Assembly (NCBI GenBank): GCA_022361315.1
Contig: JAKSBB010000637.1
Coordinates: 1-7,661, forward strand
Direction of reading: 5' to 3'
DNA from: Desulfobacterales bacterium
GTDB taxonomy: Bacteria > Desulfobacterota > Desulfobacteria > Desulfobacterales > Desulfobacteraceae
Length of the DNA: 7,661 bases
Shown: piece after piece, positions 1 to 6,056 of the stretch
Position numbering within the stretch: position 1 is the stretch's first letter
Layout: every line of letters starts with the position of its first letter
Notes under the pieces: generated by a model
Database searches by the model: none
Seen by the model: the letters and a program-made list of their open reading frames with translations, nothing else
Told to the model about the DNA's origin: nothing
Position numbers and translations under genes: made by a program

Positions 1-1
1 G

Positions 2-460
2 GCCGGCTACGAAGGCATGATGACCCTGATGGCCTCCCGGCAGGCCAGGATGAACCTGATGATCCACAGCGCCGGAATGATGGATGCGGATGCGGCCATG
101 TCCTATGAAAAATTCCTCTGTGATCTGGAGATCATCGGCATGGTGGAACGCTTTGCCCGCGGGGTAGAGGTCACTGATGAAAGTCTCGCCCTGGAGGTGA
201 TCAAGGCCGTCGGCCCGGCCGGTGAATTCCTCACCCATACGCACACCATGACCCACTGCCGGAATGAATCATGGGTGCCCGGTATCGGCCTGAGAGGCCA
301 TATGGGAACCGATGATCCCGACGGTACTTTTGCGGACAATATTTCAAAACGGATTGCCTCAATGCTCGATAGCCGTGAGTCTCCCGAGTTGTCCGGTAAT
401 GCCAGGAAAGAACTTGACCGTTTCGCAGCAGCAAAGGGGATTACCACCTTCAACGACTGA
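2..460 (+). CDS. MttB-family methyltransferase, C-terminal fragment (5' end outside window)
   Basis: The reading frame is open from the left edge and ends at TAA 458-460, so about 152 C-terminal residues are seen. The protein resembles the end of the trimethylamine methyltransferase (MttB) superfamily, corrinoid-dependent cytoplasmic enzymes that move a methyl group from a quaternary or tertiary amine to a cobalamin protein. Recognisable parts are the GYEGMM-SRQARMNL segment, the Ala/Met-rich helix with YEKFLCDLEIIGM, and the GEFLTHTHTMTHCRNESW block near the C-terminus. Members without pyrrolysine demethylate glycine betaine, proline betaine, carnitine and similar compounds. In methanogen MttB the pyrrolysine lies roughly 160 residues from the end, so that position probably falls just upstream of the window and pyrrolysine status cannot be judged. 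No corrinoid-protein gene is visible. The gene is 45 bases upstream of the epimerase on the same strand, consistent with one operon. Family assignment is fairly sure; the substrate is unknown. Confidence 0.85.
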   Translation, partial: AGYEGMMTLMASRQARMNLMIHSAGMMDADAAMSYEKFLCDLEIIGMVERFARGVEVTDESLALEVIKAVGPAGEFLTHTHTMTHCRNESWVPGIGLRGHMGTDDPDGTFADNISKRIASMLDSRESPELSGNARKELDRFAAAKGITTFND

Positions 461-505
461 ATTTATCCCAATTTTACTTACGCGATTTATTTGAAAGGAA
501 TACCC

Positions 506-1516
506 ATGCAGTTTGAACGAATGTTCACCACCATTGACACCCACACCTGCGGAGACCCCACCAGAACAGTGACCGGAGGAATCCCCGTGATCCCCGGAAC
601 AACCATTGCTGAAAAAATGCTTTACCTGAAAGAAAACCACGACTGGATCCGCCAGACACTGATGTTTGAGCCCCGGGGCAACGAGGTGCAGTCCGGGGTT
701 ATCCTGACCACCCCATGCACACCGGGCACCGATATCGGCGTTGTCTATATCGAGGTGGGCGGCTATCTGACCATGTGCGGCCATGACACCATCGGGGTGG
801 CCACGGCCCTCATCGAAAGCGGAATGATCCAGCCCAGGGAACCCGTCACCCAGATCAGCCTGGATACCCCTGCCGGGGTGGTTGAGGTCAGTGTGCAGGT
901 GGAAAACGGCCACGCCAAAGGGGTCAGCTTTGTCAATGCCCCGGCCTTTCTCTTTAAAAAGGATATTTCCCTGGAACTGCCCGACGGACGCCAGATCATG
1001 GCGGACCTCTCCTTCGGCGGCCTCTACTATATCATTGTGGAAGCCGAGGATGTGGGTATCGAACCCTGCAGGGACAATATCAAGGAACTGATTAAAATCG
1101 GCACCCATATCCGGGACCAGGTCAATGCCAAGGTGGGTGTCTATCATCCGGAAATGGACTATATCACAGAGGCGACCCATGTATTGTTCTCCGCGCCTGC
1201 CAGGCATCCGGATGGCACCATGAGCAATGCCGTTGTAATTCCTCCCGGTTCTGTAAGTCGTTCACCCTGCGGTACGGGCACCTGCGCCAAACTGGCCCAG
1301 CTTCATGCCAGGGGAAAACTCGGCATTGATAAGTATTTTGGCCATGAAAGCGCCACCACCGGAACCCTTTTCACCTCCCGTATCGTGGAGGAGACCAAGG
1401 TCGGGAATTTCGATGCCGTGATCGCGGATGTGGGCGGACGTGCCCATGTCACCGGCATGCACACCTTTGTCATTGACCCTGAAGATCCCCTGGGAAAAGG
1501 GTTCAGCTTTTTATAA
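506..1516 (+). CDS. Proline racemase / hydroxyproline 2-epimerase family protein
   Basis: A 336-residue protein, full length for the family (Clostridium proline racemase is about 335). These cofactor-independent enzymes invert C2 of proline or hydroxyproline with two cysteines acting as acid and base. Both are present: Cys91 in MCGHDTIG and Cys255 in SRSPCGTGTC. This argues for an epimerase/racemase and against the trans-3-hydroxyproline dehydratase branch, which has Ser or Thr at the first position. Other family blocks are IDTHTCGDPTR (residues 10-20), the EPRGNE segment, PAFLFKK and the terminal FVIDPEDPLGKGF. The residue four before the second Cys is Ser251; the family normally has Asp there (DRSPCGTG), which contacts the substrate nitrogen, and residue 94 is Asp. 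ATG 506 is chosen over an in-frame TTG at 491 because an AAAGGA ribosome site at 494-499 is well spaced from it. Position before a glycyl radical enzyme suggests it supplies the D-epimer of a hydroxyproline-like substrate. Free proline is the main alternative. Confidence 0.9.
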   Translation: MQFERMFTTIDTHTCGDPTRTVTGGIPVIPGTTIAEKMLYLKENHDWIRQTLMFEPRGNEVQSGVILTTPCTPGTDIGVVYIEVGGYLTMCGHDTIGVATALIESGMIQPREPVTQISLDTPAGVVEVSVQVENGHAKGVSFVNAPAFLFKKDISLELPDGRQIMADLSFGGLYYIIVEAEDVGIEPCRDNIKELIKIGTHIRDQVNAKVGVYHPEMDYITEATHVLFSAPARHPDGTMSNAVVIPPGSVSRSPCGTGTCAKLAQLHARGKLGIDKYFGHESATTGTLFTSRIVEETKVGNFDAVIADVGGRAHVTGMHTFVIDPEDPLGKGFSFL

Positions 1517-1536
1517 CAAATCATTCGCCCAGTCCG

Positions 1537-1569
1537 GGCCCGGCGCGGTTTGATACCGGCAGCCGGGCC
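1537..1569 (+). repeat. GC-rich hairpin after the epimerase stop codon
   Basis: A perfect 8-bp stem pairs GGCCCGGC (1537-1544) with GCCGGGCC (1562-1569). Inside it CGGT (1546-1549) pairs with ACCG (1555-1558) around a 5-base loop. It starts 20 bases after the epimerase stop. No T-run follows, so it is not a standard intrinsic terminator. It may instead protect the upstream mRNA end or act as a partial attenuator. Confidence 0.6.
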
Positions 1570-1666
1570 GCATGCACTTGAACAGGCCTTTTGCCGGCTT
1601 GCTGCCTCTGCGGCAAAAGGGATCCGGTTTTTGCCGGCCGGAACCTAAGCCTGTTCAAGTGCCGGC
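1567..1666 (+). promoter_or_regulatory. Branched structured leader of the glycyl radical enzyme gene, with alternative pairings
   Basis: The outer stem is a perfect 14-bp inverted repeat, GCACTTGAACAGGC (1574-1587) with GCCTGTTCAAGTGC (1649-1662). It extends by GCCG/CGGC (1567-1570 with 1663-1666) across a 3-base bulge. Inside, CCTTTTGCCG (1587-1596) pairs perfectly with CGGCAAAAGG (1611-1620). The word TTTTGCCGGC occurs twice (1589-1598 and 1629-1638), so the central CGGCAAAA can pair either backwards (10 bp) or forwards (8 bp plus a G-U). The element ends 26 bases before the ATG at 1693 and leaves the ribosome site free. Mutually exclusive pairing is typical of cis-regulatory RNA; a mobile palindromic repeat or an mRNA-stabilising element are alternatives. 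I do not recognise a known riboswitch class. Confidence 0.5.
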
Positions 1667-1679
1667 ACACAGAAATTAC

Positions 1680-1684
1680 GGAGG
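1680..1684 (+). promoter_or_regulatory. Ribosome binding site deciding the start of the glycyl radical enzyme
   Basis: GGAGG is followed by an 8-base spacer and ATG 1693. This fixes the start at 1693 and rules out the in-frame TTG at 1591, which lies inside the structured leader and would add 34 residues of non-family sequence. Confidence 0.85.
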
Positions 1685-1692
1685 ACATAACC

Positions 1693-4122
1693 ATGGAAAA
1701 TCCTGCCCGGGAAACCGAAGAAAAATCTTATCTCAGACGAATCCGGAAACTGAAACAACGGGTGATCAACACCCGGCCGTCCATCGACCTTGAAAATGCC
1801 AGAATCCTGACCCAGAGTTTCATGGAAACCGAGGGGCAGCTAATGGCCCTGCGAAAGGCCAAGGCCTTCAGGGAGCAGTGCCGGAAGAAGGACATCACCA
1901 TCTGGGAGGACGAACTGATTATTGGCTGCGCCGGCAGCCGGCTGAGGGGCGGGATCCTCAGTGCCGATGTCTGCTGGTCCATCATGGATGATGAACTGGA
2001 CACCATGGCCACAAGGCCCTATGACCCCTTTGATGTTTCAGAGGAAGACAAAAAAATCTTTCTCGATATTATCAAACCCTATTGGAAAAACCGGTCGGTA
2101 TATGAAAAATGGCTCTGCCGGATTCCCGAACGGGTGGCCCCCCTGCGGGACAATGCAGTGATTTATATCGACCGGAAGGCGGTCCGGGGCCCCGGGGAAC
2201 TGACCCCTGGATTTGACTGGCTTCTGGAAGCCGGGATCAACGGTATCCGGAAAACGGTTGAAAACACCCTGGACGGTATCGAAGCCAGTGACCCCAACGG
2301 CTATGAGCGACGGACCTACCTTGAGGCCCTGCTGGTGGTCTGCGACGGCATCCTTACCCTGGCCGCACGGTATGCTAAAGAGGCCAAACGCCAGGCCGCG
2401 ACAGAGAAGGATCCCCGACGCCGGGCGGAACTTGAAGAAATCGCAGACATCCTTGAAAAGGTCCCTGCCCGGCCCGCCGGCAGTTTCAGGGAAGCCATGC
2501 AATCCGTGTGGCTCTACCATATCTGCCTGCTCATGGAACAGAACGCGGCCTCCTACAACCCCGGCCGCATGGACCAATACCTCTATCCTTTCTATAAAAA
2601 AGACAGGGATGCGGGAGCCATCACCGATGACCAGGCACAGGAATTATTTGACTGTCTCTGGATCAAATACGCCGAACCCTGCCTGTTTCAGGACGGCAAA
2701 ACAGCCGAGTTCGCATCAGGCTACAATATGTTCCAGAACGCCTGCTGCGGCGGCGTGGATGAAAACGGCCAGGATGCGGTGAATGCGCTTTCCTATATGA
2801 TGCTCCAGGCCATGACGGATGTGAAGCTCTACCAGCCTTCGCTTTCGGTGCGGTACAATGCCGGTAAAAATCCGGTGCGGTTCCTGCGGAAAATCGCCGA
2901 ACTTGTCCGGGAAGGTACAGGGTTCCCGGCCATCCACAACGACGAGGTGGGCATCAAAATGCTCCTGAAAAAAGGCGTGACCCTGGGAGAGGCCTACGAC
3001 TGGAACCCCTGCGGTTGTGTGGAAACCAATCTCATGGGCAAATTACGGGGCTACACCGCCATCGCCGATGTCAACCTGGGATCCATGGTGGAATTTGCCC
3101 TGACCGCGGGTGTCTTCCGCAAAACCGGGGAACGGCTGGGCAAGGACACCGGTGATCCCAGGGAATTCAACACCTTTGAGGATTTCAAGGCCGCGGTGAA
3201 AACCCAGATCGCCCACGTGATCAAAGTCATTGCCGAAGCCAACTCCGTTCTGGAAACCACCTGGAACGACCGGCCCGTCCCCCTGGCCTCCCTGACCTTC
3301 AGGGACTGTGTGGCCTCTGCCACGGATTATGCCTGGGGCGGAGCCAAATACAGCACAGGCAACGGAATTATCATGGATGCGGTGGCGGATTTCATCAACA
3401 GCCTGTCTGCCGTGGACCAGCTCATCTTCCGGGAAAAAAAGCTGACCTGGAACGCACTGCTCACGGCCCTGGACGCTGACTTCGAAGGCCATGACAGGGT
3501 CCTGAAACTCTGCCGGGAAGCCGATAAATACGGCAACGACATCCGGGATACCGATGCCATCGCCTCTGAGATGTTCGCCTTCATGGCCAACGAGGTGGAC
3601 AAGTACGACACCCCCCACGGCAAGATGATATCAGGTATCCTTCCCGTCTCCGCCCATGTGCCTCTGGGACTGGCCGTGGGGGCCTTGCCATCGGGCAGAA
3701 AGGCCTGGACCACCCTGACCGACGGATTGTCTCCCACCGGCGGCACCGATGTAAACGGCCCCACGGCTGTGCTCAACTCCGTGGCGAAAATCCCCCATGA
3801 CATGTATGTATCCGGCACCCTGCTCAACATGAAGCTGGATCCCTCCTTTGTGGCGGATGACCGGGGACTGCGCAACCTCATGTGGCTGATCCGGTCCACC
3901 TGCGATTTCGGGATTTACCATGTCCAGTTCAACGTGGTCTCCGCAGACACCCTCCGAGCGGCCCAGCAGAACCCGGAGGAATACAGGGACCTGCTCATCC
4001 GTGTGGCCGGTTACACCGCCTATTTTGTGGAACTTGGAAAAGATGTTCAGGATGAAATCATCGGAAGAACTATTCTGAACTTTAAAGCGGACAACACCCT
4101 TTCCGGAGCCTGCTGCGGATGA
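1693..4122 (+). CDS. Glycyl radical enzyme, 1,2-eliminase type (hydroxyproline dehydratase/C-N lyase-like)
   Basis: An 809-residue cytoplasmic enzyme with a PFL-like barrel domain (about residues 15-650) and a C-terminal glycine radical domain. The radical glycine is Gly773 in IRVAGYTAYFVEL; the thiyl residue is Cys442 in NPCGCVETNLMGK, with Glu444 two residues on. The Cys-x-Glu arrangement marks GRE eliminases (choline TMA-lyase, glycerol/propanediol dehydratases, HypD, HplG) rather than formate-lyases or arylalkylsuccinate synthases. Other family blocks are NPGRMDQYLYPFY (289-301), ALPSGRKAW, and DGLSPTGGTDVNGPTAVLNS. It is co-encoded with its activase and follows an epimerase of the proline racemase family, so a hydroxyproline-like substrate is likely: dehydration as in HypD, or ring opening as in HplG. 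The sequence after the active-site Cys (NLMGKLRGY) differs from the GAFGKEAY I remember for HypD, so I do not assign that symbol. The C-terminus runs 36 residues past the radical glycine and ends in SGACCG. Family certain, substrate inferred. Confidence 0.93.
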   Translation: MENPARETEEKSYLRRIRKLKQRVINTRPSIDLENARILTQSFMETEGQLMALRKAKAFREQCRKKDITIWEDELIIGCAGSRLRGGILSADVCWSIMDDELDTMATRPYDPFDVSEEDKKIFLDIIKPYWKNRSVYEKWLCRIPERVAPLRDNAVIYIDRKAVRGPGELTPGFDWLLEAGINGIRKTVENTLDGIEASDPNGYERRTYLEALLVVCDGILTLAARYAKEAKRQAATEKDPRRRAELEEIADILEKVPARPAGSFREAMQSVWLYHICLLMEQNAASYNPGRMDQYLYPFYKKDRDAGAITDDQAQELFDCLWIKYAEPCLFQDGKTAEFASGYNMFQNACCGGVDENGQDAVNALSYMMLQAMTDVKLYQPSLSVRYNAGKNPVRFLRKIAELVREGTGFPAIHNDEVGIKMLLKKGVTLGEAYDWNPCGCVETNLMGKLRGYTAIADVNLGSMVEFALTAGVFRKTGERLGKDTGDPREFNTFEDFKAAVKTQIAHVIKVIAEANSVLETTWNDRPVPLASLTFRDCVASATDYAWGGAKYSTGNGIIMDAVADFINSLSAVDQLIFREKKLTWNALLTALDADFEGHDRVLKLCREADKYGNDIRDTDAIASEMFAFMANEVDKYDTPHGKMISGILPVSAHVPLGLAVGALPSGRKAWTTLTDGLSPTGGTDVNGPTAVLNSVAKIPHDMYVSGTLLNMKLDPSFVADDRGLRNLMWLIRSTCDFGIYHVQFNVVSADTLRAAQQNPEEYRDLLIRVAGYTAYFVELGKDVQDEIIGRTILNFKADNTLSGACCG

Positions 4123-5072
4123 TGGACGCAAATCAACAACCCGTGACCGGTACCATTTATAAAATCGAACGCCTGGCCGTCTATGACGGCCCGGGCATTC
4201 GTACGGTGATTTTCCTAAAGGGCTGTCCCCTGCGATGTCTCTGGTGTACCTCGCCGGAATCCCAACAACGGCCCCCCCAAATCGGGCAGTACCGGGACAA
4301 ATGCACCGGTTGCCCGGCCTGTATCGAAGCATGCCCGAACCATGCTGTAACCAATGGGGGTGATACCCCGACCGGGCCCCGCCCTGTCACCATCAAAAGG
4401 GAGCATTGCAGAAGGTGCTGCGGAGAATGTGCAACGGCATGTCCCAACGGGGCGCTGAAGATCATCGGCCAGGAGGTCACTGCGGATGATGTGGCCGGGC
4501 TGCTTGAAAACGACGCGGTATTTTACCACCGGTCCGGCGGCGGCATCACCCTCAGCGGCGGGGATCCCCTTTTCCAGCCGGTTTTTTCCGCAGCCATTCT
4601 GAAAAAGGCGGTGGAAATGGGATTTCATACGGCCGTTGAAACCTGCGGATACACGACCTGGGAACGGCTGGTGCCGATCCTTCGGCACCTGGACCTGATC
4701 TATGTGGATGTCAAACACATGGACAATGCCCGGCATGAAGAACTGACCGGCAAGTCCAACACCATTATCTTGGCCAATATCCGCAGGATCGCCGAGGAAT
4801 TTAAGAAAATTGAGCTGATTTTAAGGCTTCCGGTCATCCCCGGGCTCAACGATGATGCGAAAAATCTCGACAGAACAGCTGAATTCGCCCGTAGTATCAC
4901 AGGCCTTCGGCGGCTGGAATTGTTACCTTACCACCGGTACGGGGTTGAAACCTACCCGGTTATTGGTAAGCCTTACGCCATTGATCACATAAAATCACCT
5001 GCCCTTTCCCATATCCAGGCGCTGAAAGAACGCATCGAAAAAAAAGGCGTGGAAGTCAGGATCGGCGGATAA
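4119..5072 (+). CDS. Glycyl radical enzyme activating enzyme (radical SAM)
   Basis: A 317-residue radical SAM protein that would place the glycyl radical on Gly773 of the upstream enzyme by cleaving S-adenosylmethionine. The SAM-cluster motif is Cys36-x3-Cys40-x2-Cys43 (CPLRCLWCTSPES), preceded by YDGPGIRT as in GRE activases. A ferredoxin-like insert follows: Cys62/65/68/72 is a regular CxxCxxCxxxCP set, whereas the second set reads HCRRCCGECATACP (Cys97, 100, 101, 104, 108), with one extra Cys. SGGDP (146-150) is the SAM-amino binding motif, and YVDVKHMD and LPVIPGLND are further family blocks. The ATG overlaps the TGA of the glycyl radical enzyme (ATGA), so the two are translationally coupled; GGAG at 4105-4108 serves as ribosome site. 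An in-frame ATG at 4122 is an equally possible start, one codon shorter. The role is secure from family and position; specificity for this partner follows from the overlap. Confidence 0.95.
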   Translation: MMDANQQPVTGTIYKIERLAVYDGPGIRTVIFLKGCPLRCLWCTSPESQQRPPQIGQYRDKCTGCPACIEACPNHAVTNGGDTPTGPRPVTIKREHCRRCCGECATACPNGALKIIGQEVTADDVAGLLENDAVFYHRSGGGITLSGGDPLFQPVFSAAILKKAVEMGFHTAVETCGYTTWERLVPILRHLDLIYVDVKHMDNARHEELTGKSNTIILANIRRIAEEFKKIELILRLPVIPGLNDDAKNLDRTAEFARSITGLRRLELLPYHRYGVETYPVIGKPYAIDHIKSPALSHIQALKERIEKKGVEVRIGG

Positions 5073-5115
5073 GTACGGTCTCCTCCGGTGCCGGTGTTTA
5101 CCTGATTTTAAACCC

Positions 5116-5150
5116 GGCTCAGTATAGACTTCGCCCATGAGCTTATTTTT
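5116..5150 (+). terminator. Weak candidate terminator of the + strand operon
   Basis: GCTCA (5117-5121) pairs with TGAGC (5138-5142), extended by a G-U pair, and is followed by TTATTTTT (5143-5150). The stem is short and its loop is 16 bases, so intrinsic termination here is only possible. It is the best T-tract downstream of the activase stop. Confidence 0.3.
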
Positions 5151-5162
5151 GCCAGAAATACA

Positions 5163-5197
5163 ACCAGTCCCTTCCTATATGAATGGAAGGGGCTGGT
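5163..5197 (-). terminator. Inverted repeat between the convergent units, probable terminator of the hydrolase transcript
   Basis: ACCAGTCCCTTCC (5163-5175) pairs with GGAAGGGGCTGGT (5185-5197): 13 bp including one G-U pair, with a 9-base loop. It lies 7 bases beyond the hydrolase stop codon. Read on the - strand, the stem is followed by the T-rich TTGTATTTCT. On the + strand it is followed by AAATGATTT, a poorer fit, so it may still block read-through from the + operon but is best assigned to the - strand. Confidence 0.65.
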
Positions 5198-5204
5198 AAA
5201 TGAT

Positions 5205-6002
5205 TTAATCGTTTATAAAGTCAGTTAGTTCACGCCACATGAACGGGGGATTGGAATACATAGGAAAATGCCCGCACTCCGGTATTTCAGAAAGACGGAC
5301 CCCTTTTGATTCGATAAATTCCAGGTACGAAAGATGTCTGTTTTCATCACCATACATAAACATCTTCGGACACGGTAGATTTAAAAATTTGTCCATGAGT
5401 TCTCCATTGTCAGACAAGTGTACCATTGAGGAAAAAATACCATGAACAGCTTCTGCACGGACCTTATGCGTTAAACTTGCCGAATAAAGAGGGCTTGAGT
5501 AGGCCGGAGCATGCAGGGTTCTTTCAATAAATTTATCAAAAAATTCCCGAGCATTTGACGCGGGGAATTCTATAATCTGCCTGCTTAAAAAGCAATCCTC
5601 GGGTGCAATATTGCCCTCAATATTGGTGAAACTTAGAACCCTTTCAGGCAGGCGGTCCGCCAATATCAAACCTGTCAGCCCTCCCATTGAGTGTCCAACC
5701 AGGTGAAAACGATTTATATCGTTATATTCTAAAATTTTAAACGCGGTTTGGAGTAAGAATGGAATGGAAACTTTTTTCAGGTTTGAGCAATAGGTATCTC
5801 CACAACCCGGTGCATCATAAGCGATGAATGGAAAATCATCGAGCTGTTCCTGCCTGGTTATATCTGCGTAATCTTCTTTGGTAGATCCGAATCCGTGCAG
5901 AAATAAAATGGGGTCCCTTTTACCGTTGCGCGATATCATAGAGACATTCAAATCCGTGTCGTCTATTTTAAGGGGGATCTTTATCTTATTAAAATCATTC
6001 AT
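5205..6002 (-). CDS. Alpha/beta hydrolase fold protein
   Basis: A 265-residue single-domain alpha/beta hydrolase. HGFGS (36-40) forms the oxyanion-hole region after the first core strand, AYDAPGCGDT (61-70) matches the usual D-x-x-G-x-G block, GHSMGG (103-108) is the nucleophile elbow with Ser105, and Asp219 (YGDEN) and His245 (ECGHFPM) complete the triad. No signal peptide is seen, so it is probably cytoplasmic. The substrate cannot be read from the sequence; esters, lactones or C-C bonds are all possible in this fold. ATG 6002 (MNDFNK) is preferred because AGGAAA (6012-6017) sits 9 bases upstream; an in-frame ATG at 6035 would add 11 residues with no comparable site. It lies 54 bases after the symporter gene on the same strand, so the two are likely co-transcribed. 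Its base composition is AT-rich like the symporter and unlike the + strand operon. Confidence 0.88.
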   Translation of the reverse strand: MNDFNKIKIPLKIDDTDLNVSMISRNGKRDPILFLHGFGSTKEDYADITRQEQLDDFPFIAYDAPGCGDTYCSNLKKVSIPFLLQTAFKILEYNDINRFHLVGHSMGGLTGLILADRLPERVLSFTNIEGNIAPEDCFLSRQIIEFPASNAREFFDKFIERTLHAPAYSSPLYSASLTHKVRAEAVHGIFSSMVHLSDNGELMDKFLNLPCPKMFMYGDENRHLSYLEFIESKGVRLSEIPECGHFPMYSNPPFMWRELTDFIND

Positions 6003-6056
6003 TGTATTGCATTTCCTGTATGTGGCAAATAACATAATTAAATTGATTGCCCATCT

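Noticed and set aside
359..1207. Long - strand open frame (282 codons) opposite the epimerase
   Set aside because: It is antisense to a full-length protein with clear family motifs, and its own translation shows no recognisable domain. Long antisense frames are common in GC-rich genes.
1537..1569. Intrinsic terminator after the epimerase gene
   Set aside because: The hairpin is strong but is followed by GC-rich sequence without a T-run, and the next gene is on the same strand with related function.
1574..1662. Insertion-sequence remnant with terminal inverted repeats
   Set aside because: No transposase fragment and no clear target duplication at its ends. The internal alternative pairings fit a folded RNA better, though a small palindromic repeat element remains possible.
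1591..1692. Upstream extension of the glycyl radical enzyme from TTG 1591
   Set aside because: It has no ribosome site, lies inside the inverted-repeat structure, and encodes a segment rich in Cys and Arg unlike any GRE N-terminus. GGAGG at 1680-1684 points to ATG 1693.
2038..3899. Several - strand frames of 90-191 codons across the GRE gene, plus a 189-codon + frame at 2213-2782
   Set aside because: They overlap a gene with unambiguous motifs from end to end and have no domain signature of their own; they are composition shadows.
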